A stretch of DNA of 64,000 nt from Corallococcus caeni (GCF_036245865.1 NZ_BTTW01000002.1:558001-622000), one strand, 5' to 3'. Shown: positions 26,611 to 35,986, numbered from the stretch's first letter. Program-made: numbers and translations. Notes: generated by a model not told the origin, from the letters alone.

Positions 26611-29163
26611 TCACGGCCGGCGCTTCAGCCACGCGGCCACCTCCGGGGCCACGCGCTCGCGCAGGGCCACGTCCTGCGCCAGCCGCTCCAGCGTCTGCGC
26701 CGTGGCCTGCTGCGCCTCCGGGATGGGGTTCGCCTGGAGCAGCGCCTTCACCTGCTCCAGGTGCTCGCGCGTGCGCAACAGGCCCAGGCCTTCCACCACC
26801 CGGCGCAGCAGCATGGGCGCCGCTCCCGTGCGCGTCACCAGGTCCTTCCAGCGCTTCCGCAGCTGCTCCCACCAGGCGTCGCGCCCGGCGCGGTTGCCCA
26901 ACAGGCCCGTCGCGAAGCTCGCCACGTCCTGCGTCTTCACCGTCTCCGTGAACAACAGCCCCTGCGCCCGCTCCGTCAGCTTCGCGTCCTCGAAGGACGT
27001 GAGCGCCATCAGGTAGCGCCGCTGCGTCGCGGGGTCCGGCTCCTTCGGCATCCGCTGCAGCAGGTCCTCGAAGAGCGTTGCGTCGCCCGCGCGCGCCACC
27101 ATGCCCACCGCCGTGTCCAGCAGGTTCGCGTCCAGCGCCGCCTTGTCCCCCTGGAGCATCCGCGCCACCAGCGGCCGCGCCTGCGCCAGCACCTCCGGAC
27201 TGCGCGCCAGACCGCCCACCGCGCGCACCAGCGCCGCGCGGCGCAGCTTCACGCGGTCCGGCTCGCCCTGCGCCGCCTGCCAGCCCAGCTTCTTCAGGCC
27301 GCCGCCCAACAGCCCCTCCACCCACCGGCGGAAGCGCTCCTGGTCCTCGCCGTCCGTCAGCCGGTTCTCGATGTAGCCCAGCCGCCCGACGAGCTCGTCC
27401 AGCACCGCCTCGTCCTCCTCGTCCCCGAAGCGCGCCGCCAGGTCCAGCAGGTCCGCCACCGGCGCCTGCCCCGCGCGCACCAGCGCCCACGTGTCCGCCA
27501 GGAGCGAGATGCGCTCCGACGGCGCCAGCGTCCCCAGGTTCGCCGCCAGCGCGTCCAGCGCCGGCTTCTCGTACGCCACCCGGTAGAAGCCCGTGGAGCC
27601 GCCGTTGGCGCACAGCCACTTCACGTCCCCCGCGCCCTCCAGCGTCACCGTCGCCTGCGCGTCGCGGAAGAGCACGCGCTGCTCCTTCACGCCGCTTGCG
27701 TCCTCGAAGCGCAGCACCATGGGCACCGGCCACGTCTCCGGGCTCTTCACCCCTGGCTCCGAGTAGAAGCGCCGCTGCGACAGCGCCACCTTGCGCCCCT
27801 CCAGCTTCACCGACACCAGCGGGAAGCCGCTCTGGCCAATCCACTTGGTGGCCAGCTCGTTCACCGGCTGCTTCGCCGCTTCCCCCAGCGCGTTCCACAG
27901 GTCTTCCTTCACCGCGTTCGCGCGCGCGTGCTTGCGCATGTACAGCCGGATGCCTTCGCGGAAGGGCCCCTCCCCGAGGAACCCTTCAATCATCCGCAGC
28001 ACCGCGCCGCCCTTCTCGTAGGTGATGGCGTCGAAGCTCTCCCCGGCCTCGCCCGCGTTGCGCACCTCCCCGTGGATGGGGTGCGTGGACTTGAGCGCGT
28101 CCAGCGCCAGCGCGCTCGCGCGGTGCGCGTCGAAGTCCAGCCACATGCGCCAGTCCGGCCGCCACTGGTCGACGATTTTGAAAGCCATCCACGTCGCGAA
28201 CGCCTCGTTGAGCCAGAGGTCGTCCCACCACACCATCGTCACCCAGTTGCCGAACCACTGGTGCGCCAGTTCGTGCGTCACCACCTCCGCCACGCGCTTC
28301 TGCACGGACAGTGGCGCGGTGGCCGGGTCCAAGAGCAGCGCCACCTCCCGGTACGTGATGAGGCCGGCGTTCTCCATGGCGCCCGCCTCGAAGTCCGGGA
28401 TGCCCACCTGGTCCACCTTGCCAAAGGCATACGGCAGCCCGAAGTAGTCCCGCAGCCGCGGCAGCACCTGGAGCGCCGCGTCCTGCCCGAACTTCGCCAG
28501 GTGCGCCTTCTCCGGCAGCGCCCACGTGCGCACCGGGACGCCCTCGGCCTGCTCCTCCGGCGTGCCCACCAGCGGGCCCACCACCAGCGCGATGAGGTAC
28601 GAGCTGAGCAGCTCCGTCTCCTCGAACGTCACCTTGCGCAGCGCCCCGTCCTTCTCATCCTTCACCACCCGGCCGTTGCCCAGCACCGTGTGGCCTTCGG
28701 GCACGCGCACCGTGAGCGCCCAGCGCGCCTTGAAGGCCGGCTCGTCGAAGCAGGGGAACAGCCGCCGCGCGTCCGCGGCCTCGAACTGCGTGGCGGCCAC
28801 CTTGCCCGCCGCGTACAAGCCGCGCAGGCCTTCACTGAAGTGCCCCGTCCACAGCACGTCCAGCGTGGCGCTGCCCGCCGGCAGGGGCGCATCGAACGTG
28901 AGCACCACCGTCTCGCTCACCGGAGATGCGCGCTTGGACGCGGGCTTGCGCACGTCGTTGCCCACGCGCAGGGTGACCTCGCCCAGCTCCAGCGCGTTGG
29001 CGTGGAGGATGATCTCCGTCGTGGGCTGGGACAGCTCCAGCTCCACCCGCTCTTCACCCGTGAAGCTGCGCCCCTCCAGGTCCAGCGTCACCGTCGCCTG
29101 ATAGCGGCGCGGCCGGAGGGTGGTGGGCAGGCGGAAGTTCTTGTCGTCGGTGGGATGCGCCAT
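26611..29163 (-). CDS. pepN: M1-family aminopeptidase
   Basis: An 850-residue zinc aminopeptidase that removes N-terminal residues from peptides in the cytoplasm. The exopeptidase motif GAMENAG and the zinc site HELAHQWFGNWVTM followed 18 residues later by the Glu in WLNEAFATW are intact; the catalytic Tyr lies in ITYEKGGAVLRM. The N-terminal beta domain (about 1-200) and the long ERAP1-like C-terminal helical domain (about 520-850) are present, so the length suits the puromycin-sensitive aminopeptidase/tricorn F2-F3-like group. The start is ATG 29163 (MAHPTDD). It stands alone. Confidence 0.95.
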   Translation of the reverse strand: MAHPTDDKNFRLPTTLRPRRYQATVTLDLEGRSFTGEERVELELSQPTTEIILHANALELGEVTLRVGNDVRKPASKRASPVSETVVLTFDAPLPAGSATLDVLWTGHFSEGLRGLYAAGKVAATQFEAADARRLFPCFDEPAFKARWALTVRVPEGHTVLGNGRVVKDEKDGALRKVTFEETELLSSYLIALVVGPLVGTPEEQAEGVPVRTWALPEKAHLAKFGQDAALQVLPRLRDYFGLPYAFGKVDQVGIPDFEAGAMENAGLITYREVALLLDPATAPLSVQKRVAEVVTHELAHQWFGNWVTMVWWDDLWLNEAFATWMAFKIVDQWRPDWRMWLDFDAHRASALALDALKSTHPIHGEVRNAGEAGESFDAITYEKGGAVLRMIEGFLGEGPFREGIRLYMRKHARANAVKEDLWNALGEAAKQPVNELATKWIGQSGFPLVSVKLEGRKVALSQRRFYSEPGVKSPETWPVPMVLRFEDASGVKEQRVLFRDAQATVTLEGAGDVKWLCANGGSTGFYRVAYEKPALDALAANLGTLAPSERISLLADTWALVRAGQAPVADLLDLAARFGDEEDEAVLDELVGRLGYIENRLTDGEDQERFRRWVEGLLGGGLKKLGWQAAQGEPDRVKLRRAALVRAVGGLARSPEVLAQARPLVARMLQGDKAALDANLLDTAVGMVARAGDATLFEDLLQRMPKEPDPATQRRYLMALTSFEDAKLTERAQGLLFTETVKTQDVASFATGLLGNRAGRDAWWEQLRKRWKDLVTRTGAAPMLLRRVVEGLGLLRTREHLEQVKALLQANPIPEAQQATAQTLERLAQDVALRERVAPEVAAWLKRRP

Positions 29164-29369
29164 AGGGGCGGCAATCTAGCGCCGGCCGCGCCTTGTGCCC
29201 GTGCTCCATTTCCCAGTGTCCTGCGCTTCACGGCCCTCCACGCCCCGACCCTCCGGGTTGGGACGCGCCGTACATCCACCTCCACGGGGCGACACCTCCG
29301 TTGGCCGGCGAGCAGGGAGGTGCCTCCGTGGATGGCTTTGGACCGCGGGCCTCGCGCAGACTGCCGGCC

Positions 29370-30431
29370 ATGGTCTCCCGTTTCTTCCGAGTGGTCCTCT
29401 TGGCGGTGGTCACCGTGCTGGGGCTGTCCGTCGCGCAGGAGCTGGGCGGGCGCTGCGTCCAGGGGCTGGAGGAGGGCCTGCGCGTGGCGGCCTTCTGGCG
29501 GCTGTCCGTGGTGGAGAAGGGCGTGGTGCACCGGCTGGCGGAGCTGGCCATCTTCGCGGGCGTGGGCGCGCTCTTGGGGGCCTTGCAGTCGCGCGTGCTG
29601 CGCGGGGCGGGGTTCCAGGTGCCCGGCTGGGTGGGGATGACGGCGGTGGGCGTCGCGGTGGGCCTGGTGGGCTCGGAGGCGCTGGCCGGGGCCCTGGGCG
29701 TGTCCCCCAGGATGGCGCCCGTGGGCATGGGCCTGGTGCTGGGACTGGCGCAGGGCTGGATCCTGCGGCGCGAGGTGCATGGCGCCGCCGTGTGGGTGGC
29801 GGCGTGCGTGGTGGGCTATGGCATGGCCGGGCCGGTGGCGGACTGGAAGCTCCAGGCGGGGAGGACGGCGATGCTCGAGAACGCGACCGGGCGCCTGTCC
29901 TCCATCGTCATCACGGCGCAGGCCATGACGTGGGTGGCGCTCGCGCTGAGCATGGGGATTGGCGGCGTGTTCATCTTCACCAGCCTGCGCACGCAGGTGC
30001 TGCCCGCTCCGGGTTCGCGGCTGCCCGGCGCCCTGGGGCAGCTCGCGTTCCTGGGGCTGGCCCTGCCGCTGATGGTCGCGCTGGAGGCCCGGGAGAAGAG
30101 CGAGCCGCGGTGGGTTCCCTCCGCCAACCCTCCGGCCCGGATGCAGCCCCGGCCCACGCGGACCTGGGGACCGGCGCGCACGCCGTCCGGCGACGGGGTC
30201 TTCAGCCCGGGATGCACCACCCAGGGCTGCGGGCCGCCGATGCACGTGGAGGCGCCCTCGCCGCCGACCGTCCATGACGAACACCTGTTCCAGCTGCCCC
30301 CGCCGGACCGGATGCGGGTGTCGCCGTCCGGGCGCCGGTGGAACAACGCCGCGAGCACGGAGGCCGAGCCCATCAACGCGGCCTCGGGGCCCGGAGCAGG
30401 GCGGGGCTCCTCGGGCACCGTCATGTACTGA
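29370..30431 (+). CDS. Multi-pass membrane protein, hypothetical
   Basis: A 353-residue protein. The start MVSRFF (29370) is chosen because the upstream extension to 29193 is low-complexity. About six hydrophobic segments are visible between residues 5 and 240, including ELAIFAGVGALLGALQSRVL, VAVGLVGSEALAGALGV and MGLVLGLAQGWILRREV. The C-terminal 110 residues are Pro/Ser/Arg-rich, likely disordered, with CTTQGCGPPM near their centre. I recognise no family. It is divergent from pepN, about 200 bp away. Confidence 0.62.
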   Translation: MVSRFFRVVLLAVVTVLGLSVAQELGGRCVQGLEEGLRVAAFWRLSVVEKGVVHRLAELAIFAGVGALLGALQSRVLRGAGFQVPGWVGMTAVGVAVGLVGSEALAGALGVSPRMAPVGMGLVLGLAQGWILRREVHGAAVWVAACVVGYGMAGPVADWKLQAGRTAMLENATGRLSSIVITAQAMTWVALALSMGIGGVFIFTSLRTQVLPAPGSRLPGALGQLAFLGLALPLMVALEAREKSEPRWVPSANPPARMQPRPTRTWGPARTPSGDGVFSPGCTTQGCGPPMHVEAPSPPTVHDEHLFQLPPPDRMRVSPSGRRWNNAASTEAEPINAASGPGAGRGSSGTVMY

Positions 30432-30568
30432 GGGCCCCAGGGCGCGCGGTTGCCGTGGGTGGGAACTTCCTTGCCCACCGCATGCAGGCGGGTGCGCGCC
30501 ATCCGTCGTGAGGTGGACACGCGCAAGGCCGCGAGGGCCGGGCACGGCGGTTGCTCTGTCGCGTCCGC

Positions 30569-31273
30569 ATGGGACGAGGCGTGTGGGTGGGCGCGTTGGT
30601 GAGCGCGCTGGTGTGGGGCGGGGCGGCGGAGGCCGCGAGCAAGGTCACGGCGACGAAGAAGGCCCGGCCGGTGGTTCAACTGTCGGAGCGGGCGCTGTGG
30701 CGGGCGAAGTCCTGGGTGGGGATGACGACGCTGGCGAAGATGAGCTCGGCGGTGACGGATGACTGCTCGGGCATGACGCGGCTGGCGTTCCAGCAGCGGC
30801 GGCTGGACCTGCTGCCGGACGACGTGCTGCCGGAGGAGAACGGCGTCACGGCCATCCACCGCAAGGCGCGCGCGCTGGGCATGCTGTCGGACACGCCGAC
30901 GCCGGGCGCGCTGGTGTTCTTCCAGAACACGTTCGACCGCAACCGCGACGGCCTCTTCAACGACGGCCTCACGCACATCGGCATCGTGGAGCGGGTGGGC
31001 GCGGACGGCACGGTGACGTTCGTGCACAAGTCGGGCGGGCTGGTGAAGCGCTCGCGCTTCAACCTGCTGCAGCCGGAGGCGCGCAAGGACGCCAAGGGGC
31101 ACGTCCTCAACGACTGGCTGCGCCGCAAGGGCAAGAAGACGCGCGGCTACCTGGCGGGCGAGCTGGTGGCGGGCTTCGCGGCGGTGGACGAGCGCTGGCG
31201 CTCTCCCGAGCCGCCGCGGCTGGCGTCCGCGAAGCTCACCGTGAAGGGTGACGCCCGGACGGCGCGGCGCTAG
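30569..31273 (+). CDS. Exported NlpC/P60- or CHAP-like cysteine peptidase
   Basis: A 234-residue protein. ATG 30569 opens a signal peptide (MGRGVWVGALVSALVWGGAA). The mature domain has DDCSGMTRLAFQQ with a candidate catalytic Cys at about 65, then GALVFFQNTFDRNRDG, and THIGIVERVGADGTVTFVHK with the candidate His. That Cys-His order and spacing match NlpC/P60 and CHAP papain-like amidases, which cut peptidoglycan peptides. The insert FDRNRDGLFNDG looks like a calcium-binding loop. The transglycosylase gene starts 13 bp downstream, so both probably act on cell-wall peptidoglycan. Confidence 0.8.
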   Translation: MGRGVWVGALVSALVWGGAAEAASKVTATKKARPVVQLSERALWRAKSWVGMTTLAKMSSAVTDDCSGMTRLAFQQRRLDLLPDDVLPEENGVTAIHRKARALGMLSDTPTPGALVFFQNTFDRNRDGLFNDGLTHIGIVERVGADGTVTFVHKSGGLVKRSRFNLLQPEARKDAKGHVLNDWLRRKGKKTRGYLAGELVAGFAAVDERWRSPEPPRLASAKLTVKGDARTARR

Positions 31274-31286
31274 ACACGGCCGGCAG

Positions 31287-32186
31287 ATGTCCACCGTCGA
31301 AGGTCCGCCCGAGGCCCTGAGTCCCGAACCCGCCGAGCCCGTCCGGCCGTCGCCGCCGCCGGAGGTGCGGCCGTCGCCGCCGCGCGGAAGACGGCGGTGG
31401 ACGCGCTGGGTGCTGGGGGGCGTGCTGGCGCTGGGCCTGGGGACCGCGGCGGCCACGGTCGTCGGGCTGCCGGACGCGGGCCCGCTGGTGAAGGAGAACC
31501 CGAAGACGACGGCGCTCATCGAGCAGCGCGCCAGCGAGGCGCGCGAGGCCGGGCGCAAGCCGCGCCGCCGGCAGCAGTGGGTGCCGCTGTCGGCGGTGTC
31601 CAAGCCCGCGGTGGACGCGGTGCTGCTCTCCGAGGACGCGAGCTTCTACCTGCACGACGGCGTGGACACGGTGGAGCTGGCGCGCGCGGTGGGGCAGGCG
31701 GTGGAGGAGGGGAAGCTGGGGCGGGGGGCGTCCACGCTCACGCAGCAGCTGGCGAAGAACCTCTGGCTGTCCACGGACCGCAGCCTGTTTCGCAAGCTGA
31801 AGGAGCTGGTGCTCGCGCACCGGCTGGAGGAGGCGCTGACGAAGCAGCGCATCCTCACGCTGTACCTCAACGTGGTGGAGTGGGGGAACGGCGTGTATGG
31901 GATTGAGGCGGCGGCGCGCGAGCACTTCGGCGTGTCCGCGTCCCAGCTCTCCGTGGCGCAGGGCGCGGTGCTCGCCGCGATGTTGCCGTCCCCGCGCAAG
32001 CGCTCGCCGGCCAGCGGTTCGCGCGCGCTGTGGAAGCACGCGCACCGCGTGGTGGACGCGCTCAAGACCTACAAGCGCATCAGCCCCGCGCAGGCGGAGG
32101 GCGCGCACGCGGAGGTGGACCGGCTGCTCGGCCGCGCCCCCGCGGATGACGGGGGCGCGGACGACGCGGAGGACGACGGCCCCTAG
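31287..32186 (+). CDS. mtgA: Monofunctional biosynthetic peptidoglycan transglycosylase (GT51)
   Basis: A 299-residue GT51 glycosyltransferase that polymerises lipid II into glycan strands at the outer face of the inner membrane. A Pro-rich N-terminus (1-50) is followed by one membrane anchor (WVLGGVLALGLGTAAATVV). Motif I is LLSEDASFYLHDGVD with the catalytic Glu. Then come GASTLTQQLAKNLWL, KLKELVLAHRLEEALTKQRI and the second catalytic-region motif YLNVVEWGNGVYGIEAAA. There is no transpeptidase domain. It follows the NlpC/P60-like gene by 13 bp. The stops of this gene and the convergent lipoprotein gene are 1 bp apart. Confidence 0.92.
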   Translation: MSTVEGPPEALSPEPAEPVRPSPPPEVRPSPPRGRRRWTRWVLGGVLALGLGTAAATVVGLPDAGPLVKENPKTTALIEQRASEAREAGRKPRRRQQWVPLSAVSKPAVDAVLLSEDASFYLHDGVDTVELARAVGQAVEEGKLGRGASTLTQQLAKNLWLSTDRSLFRKLKELVLAHRLEEALTKQRILTLYLNVVEWGNGVYGIEAAAREHFGVSASQLSVAQGAVLAAMLPSPRKRSPASGSRALWKHAHRVVDALKTYKRISPAQAEGAHAEVDRLLGRAPADDGGADDAEDDGP

Positions 32187-32187
32187 G

Positions 32188-32808
32188 TCAGAAGACCCAA
32201 TGCGGGGTCAGGGGCGCGCTCGCCACGCCCTCACCGCCGACGTAGACGTCCGCGAAGCACATGCCGAAGTACGTGCCCGCCGCGTACGGCGCGGTGCACT
32301 GCACGCTCTGGGTCTTGATGTTGCCCGCCCCCTTCTGCGGTGAGACGCAGACGGCGGCGCCGCCGGTCCCGGTGGCCGAGTAGTACAGCCGGTTGTACAT
32401 GCCGATGGTGGCCGTCTTCGCGCACGTCACCGTGCAGGTGGCGGTCATCTGCGTTCCATCCGCGGACCGGCCCACCGTCTGGGTGATGGTGCACTGGCCG
32501 TTCGCGGGGCCGGGCTGGGAGTCCGTCATCGTCCCCGCGGGCGGGGGCGTGCCTCCGGTGCAACTGCCGCCGGAGCAGGTCTGTCCGCTGGGACAGCTCA
32601 CGGTGACGACCTTGTTGTTGAGGTCGCAGTACGCGTACCGCGAGCTTCCGTCACAGACGGGGTTCGTGGACGTGGGCGCGCCCGCGGCACCGCAATCGAT
32701 GCCGCGCTGCTCCATGACGCCGGGCGGCAGGTCCTCGGACTCCGCCTGCGTGCCACCACAGCCCAGCATCAGCACCACCGAACCCAACGCCAGCAGCACC
32801 TTCTTCAC
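32188..32808 (-). CDS. Cysteine-rich lipoprotein, hypothetical
   Basis: A 206-residue lipoprotein starting at GTG 32808, which follows GATGGAGCG and gives the type II signal KKVLLALGSVVLMLGCGG. The mature protein has about ten cysteines, in segments such as GIDCGAAG, YAYCDLNNK, SCPSGQTCSGGSCTGG and CTITQTVG/TCTVTCAKT, suggesting several disulfides. The Gly/Pro linker GGTPPPAG separates two parts. No enzyme motif is visible. Cysteine-rich lipoproteins with a GGSCTGG-type knot are common in myxobacteria. Confidence 0.75.
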   Translation of the reverse strand: MKKVLLALGSVVLMLGCGGTQAESEDLPPGVMEQRGIDCGAAGAPTSTNPVCDGSSRYAYCDLNNKVVTVSCPSGQTCSGGSCTGGTPPPAGTMTDSQPGPANGQCTITQTVGRSADGTQMTATCTVTCAKTATIGMYNRLYYSATGTGGAAVCVSPQKGAGNIKTQSVQCTAPYAAGTYFGMCFADVYVGGEGVASAPLTPHWVF

Positions 32809-32933
32809 GGGAGACGCTCCATCCGATGGCGGGGAAGTGGACCTGCGAAAACCATCGGTGCGAAGAAGGAGCGCCGAGGCCGGAAACGGCCACACCGCCC
32901 GCGGGACCGCCGCCCGGCCAGGATGGCGGCTGC

Positions 32934-33875
32934 TCAGGTTCCGGCCTGCTCCAGCGTCCAGCGCGCCAGTGTGTCCTTTCGCGCGAACCAGACGCCCGGC
33001 TGGCGCTGCGCGTAGCGGATGAACTCCTCCAGCATCTTCACGCGGCCCGGCCTGCCGGAGATGCGGTCGTGCATGCTGATGGACATCATCCTGCGGCGCT
33101 CGCCCGCTTCGGCATACAGCGCGTCGAACTCGTTCTTGAGCTCGCTCGCGAACTGGTCGGCGGTGTAGTGGCGCGACTCGAAGTTGAGGATGTCGTTCAT
33201 CCCCAGCGTGTAGGGCACCACCGCGAAGGGCTTGCCCCGCACGTCCACGACGAAGGGCTCGTCCCGGCTCACGTCGTCGATGTGATACAGGAACCCCAGG
33301 TCCTGGAGGATCTCCAGCGTCCGGGGCGTGCTGCGCATCCAGAAGGCATTGAAGCCCACCGGCGTCCGCCCCGTGGCGCGCTGGATGGCGCGCACGTTGG
33401 CCTCGTAGGAGGCGCGCTCCTCCTCGGGCGTCATGGAGAACTGCGGCGTCCAGGTCTGTCCATGCGCGGCGGCCTCGTGTCCGCGCTCCACGATCTCCTT
33501 CGCCAGCGCCGGGTTGCGCTCCACCGCCTGCCCCACCATGTGCGAGGTCACCTGGACGCCCCGCCGCGTGAACATCTCCAGCAGCCGGGGGATGCCCTCC
33601 CTCACGCCGTACTCGTACCAGGTGGCCACCGGCAGGTCCGGGTACTTCGCGTCGATGGGCGGGAACGGACTGCTCGCGCCGCGCTCGGGCTGCGCGCCGG
33701 CTTCGAACTGGAGCGACAGGGAGATGGCCAGCCGGGCTCCTCCCGGCCAGAAGCCCTTCTTCGCGGAGGCCTTCGGGGTGCCGCGCGCGGGGGCTTGCGC
33801 GGCAAGGGCCCCCGGCACCGCGAGCGCGCCGGCCGCCAGGGCGGTACCGGACAGGAACTGGCGCCGGCTGCTCAC
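32934..33875 (-). CDS. Tat-exported polysaccharide-deacetylase-family protein
   Basis: A 313-residue NodB-fold protein of the PuuE/allantoinase-like deacetylase group. The GTG start at 33875 overlaps the DoxX stop by 4 bp (GTGA) and opens a Tat signal, SSRRQFLSGTALAAGALAVP. The mature domain shows ISLSLQFEAGAQPERG (the usual Asp pair of the classical family is replaced here), YEYGVREGIPRLLEMF, VTSHMVGQAVERNP, VERGHEAAAHGQTW with the His ladder, and ISMHDRISGRPGR. It probably hydrolyses a C-N bond in the periplasm; the substrate is unknown. It is coupled to a DoxX gene, with a LysR gene divergent upstream. Confidence 0.87.
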   Translation of the reverse strand: MSSRRQFLSGTALAAGALAVPGALAAQAPARGTPKASAKKGFWPGGARLAISLSLQFEAGAQPERGASSPFPPIDAKYPDLPVATWYEYGVREGIPRLLEMFTRRGVQVTSHMVGQAVERNPALAKEIVERGHEAAAHGQTWTPQFSMTPEEERASYEANVRAIQRATGRTPVGFNAFWMRSTPRTLEILQDLGFLYHIDDVSRDEPFVVDVRGKPFAVVPYTLGMNDILNFESRHYTADQFASELKNEFDALYAEAGERRRMMSISMHDRISGRPGRVKMLEEFIRYAQRQPGVWFARKDTLARWTLEQAGT

Positions 33876-34342
33876 GGGACGCTCCGGGGCGTCGCGGCCG
33901 GCGCGGACAGGCGCAGCCGGTCCAGGGCCAGGGCGTTGAAGCGGGCGGTGCCCAGCAGCGCGGCGTAGAGGCTCACGTAGAGCATCTGTACGCTCAACAT
34001 CTCCCACTCGCTCCGCAGCGCCGTGCCGAACACGAGCGCCAGCATCAGCAGCCCTCCCACCGCGAGCGCATGGCGCGTCAGCAGCCCCAGCAGCAGCAGC
34101 GCGCCCACCGCCGTCTCCGCGAAGGGCAGCACCCACGCGAAGGGCCGCACCAGCGCTCCGGGCAGCAGGGAGGTCTCGAAGGCCTTCACCAATCCGTCGG
34201 CGAAGGCCCCGGGCCCCCCCACCAGCCGCACCACGCCGTGCAGCAGGATGTTGAGGCCCAGGGTGATGCGCAGCAGGGCGTAACCGGCCTCGCCGTCGGT
34301 GAGGCCGAACAGGCGTCCGGATTCAGGGGAAGGTGTCCGCAT
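33872..34342 (-). CDS. DoxX-family membrane protein
   Basis: A 156-residue protein with four membrane segments, matching DoxX. Key stretches are YALLRITLGLNILLHGVVRL, FAWVLPFAETAVGALLLLGL and HALAVGGLLMLALVFGTAL. DoxX proteins are linked to quinol/thiosulfate redox and membrane stress but are poorly defined in function. It is the first gene of a pair with the Tat deacetylase (4-bp overlap) and is divergent from the LysR gene, 98 bp apart, which suggests that regulator controls the pair. Confidence 0.88.
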   Translation of the reverse strand: MRTPSPESGRLFGLTDGEAGYALLRITLGLNILLHGVVRLVGGPGAFADGLVKAFETSLLPGALVRPFAWVLPFAETAVGALLLLGLLTRHALAVGGLLMLALVFGTALRSEWEMLSVQMLYVSLYAALLGTARFNALALDRLRLSAPAATPRSVP

Positions 34343-34440
34343 GGGTGCTCCTCCAGAAGGGGACGCGGTGGGCGTCCCCGATGCCCTTCTCTTGCGCCGG
34401 GGGACCGGGATTGGGAACGTGGTCCCGAGGAACGACGCCT

Positions 34441-35379
34441 GTGCCCCAGCGGAAAAAGCCGAACCCCCTGCTCTTCGACGAGGTGATGCCGCTGCACGCC
34501 TTCGTGCGGGCCGTGGAGGACGGCGGCTTCTCCGCGGCGGCGCGAAGGCTGGGCCTGACGCCTTCCGCGGTGAGCAAGCAGGTGGCCCACCTGGAGTCGC
34601 GCCTGGGGGCGCGGCTGCTGCGGAGGACCACGCACCACGTGAGCCTCACGGAGGCCGGCAGCGTCTTCTACGAGCACTGCCGCCGGGTGCTGGCGGAGTT
34701 GGACGCCGCCGCGCTGTCCGTCACGGCCCTGGATGAAAAGCCCCGGGGGCTCCTGCGCATCGCCGCGCCCGCGGTGCTGGGGGAGGTCCACGTCGGCGCG
34801 ATGGCCGCCGCGTTCCAGGCCGTCCATCCCGAGGTGCGGGTGGACCTGGACGCGAGCGACCGGTGGGTGGACCTGGTGGAGGAGGGCTTCGACGTGGCGA
34901 TCCGCATCGCGGACGCGCTGGAGGACAGCACGTTGGTGGTGCGGCGCCTCGGCCCGGAGCAGCGCCTCCTCTGCGCGAGCCCCGCCTATCTCCAGCGGCG
35001 CGGGACGCCGCGCACGCCAGACGCCCTGCTGGAGCACGACTGCCTGACGTTCAAGCGCGGGCACTCGCCCATGGCGTGGCAGCTCGACGGGCCTGAAGGC
35101 AGACACAGCCTGCGGGTCTCCGGGCCCTTCCAATCCAACAACAACCTCGTCCTGCGGCAGGCCGTCCTCCAGGGGCGGGGCATCGCCAACCTGCCCGGCT
35201 ATCTGGTGCTGGACGACCTGCGCGCGGGCACGCTGGTGACGCTGCTGCCGGAGGCCCCGGTGGTCGGGCGTGGCATCTTCCTCGTCCATCCGCACCGCCG
35301 GCTCGTCCCCGCCAAGGTACGCGCCTTCGTGGAGTTCTGCGTGCACGCCTTCGCGCGCTTCCTCCAGCCTCCTCCGTGA
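34441..35379 (+). CDS. LysR-family transcriptional regulator
   Basis: A 312-residue LysR regulator. The GTG at 34441 is chosen because GAGGAA lies eight bases upstream; ATG 34486 is the alternative and would begin exactly at the helix-turn-helix. The DNA-binding part is LHAFVRAVEDGGFSAAARRL then TPSAVSKQVAHLESRLGARL and LLRRTTHHVSLTEAG. The effector domain is the CrgA/DhcR type (GLLRIAAPAVLGE, DVAIRIADALEDSTLVVRRL, GIANLPGYLVLDDL). It is divergent from doxX/deacetylase and likely regulates them in response to a small ligand. Confidence 0.93.
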   Translation: MPQRKKPNPLLFDEVMPLHAFVRAVEDGGFSAAARRLGLTPSAVSKQVAHLESRLGARLLRRTTHHVSLTEAGSVFYEHCRRVLAELDAAALSVTALDEKPRGLLRIAAPAVLGEVHVGAMAAAFQAVHPEVRVDLDASDRWVDLVEEGFDVAIRIADALEDSTLVVRRLGPEQRLLCASPAYLQRRGTPRTPDALLEHDCLTFKRGHSPMAWQLDGPEGRHSLRVSGPFQSNNNLVLRQAVLQGRGIANLPGYLVLDDLRAGTLVTLLPEAPVVGRGIFLVHPHRRLVPAKVRAFVEFCVHAFARFLQPPP

Positions 35380-35401
35380 TGCGCGGCCTGCGACACCGGC
35401 C

Positions 35402-35986
35402 CTAGAGTCCGCCGACCTCCAGCGCTCCACCCAGCCCCGGGAAGGTCTTGGTGACGTTGGCGCTGAAGACGATGTTCTCCAGCACGATGTTCACCGGCAG
35501 CCCGCCCGTGGGCAGGCCGCTGGTCCGCGTGACGGTGTTCTCCACGATGAGCCACACGCGCTGCCGGCCCAGGGCCTCCTTCAGCGCCGGGCTGTTCACC
35601 GTGAGCGGCGTGCGGCTGTTGGGCGCGAACGTGCGCGGCGCCAGCAGCAGCGTGGACGCCGCGTAGTACGGCGGCAGGTTGGCCTCCGTGTACGTCTTGG
35701 GCGTGCCCGGCTCCGCCTGCCCGGTGAAGGACAGCCGCGCGCTCAGCTCCAGCGTGAGGACCGGGGAGGGATTGGCCACCGTGAGCGCGGCCTGCACCGT
35801 GTTGACGGTGACGACCGACAGGTCCCGCGTCTCCTCCGGCAGGTCCAGCGCCACCTCCGCGTACACCGGCGCCAGCACCGACGTCACCGGCACCGCCTGG
35901 GTGAACGGCGCCGTCTCCACGTTGATCTCCGCCGAGCACGACGCCAGCAACAGGCCGCATAGGCCCACGACGCACCGCCGCATCAT
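35402..35986 (-). CDS. Lipoprotein, hypothetical
   Basis: A 194-residue lipoprotein with the signal MMRRCVVGLCGLLLASCSAE. The mature part is beta-rich, with no charged clusters or catalytic motif, and alternates segments such as VAPVYAEVALDLPE-like strands and TVQAALTVANPSPVLTLELS. Its start (ATGATG at 35986) overlaps the stop of the upstream barrel-protein gene by 4 bp, so the two are translationally coupled and probably act together at the outer membrane. I recognise no family. Confidence 0.78.
   Translation of the reverse strand: MMRRCVVGLCGLLLASCSAEINVETAPFTQAVPVTSVLAPVYAEVALDLPEETRDLSVVTVNTVQAALTVANPSPVLTLELSARLSFTGQAEPGTPKTYTEANLPPYYAASTLLLAPRTFAPNSRTPLTVNSPALKEALGRQRVWLIVENTVTRTSGLPTGGLPVNIVLENIVFSANVTKTFPGLGGALEVGGL

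Noticed and set aside
26500-29640. A 1046-residue plus-strand frame opposite pepN
   Set aside because: It is an antisense shadow of a clear M1 aminopeptidase gene; its translation is Arg/His/Gln-rich with no family resemblance.
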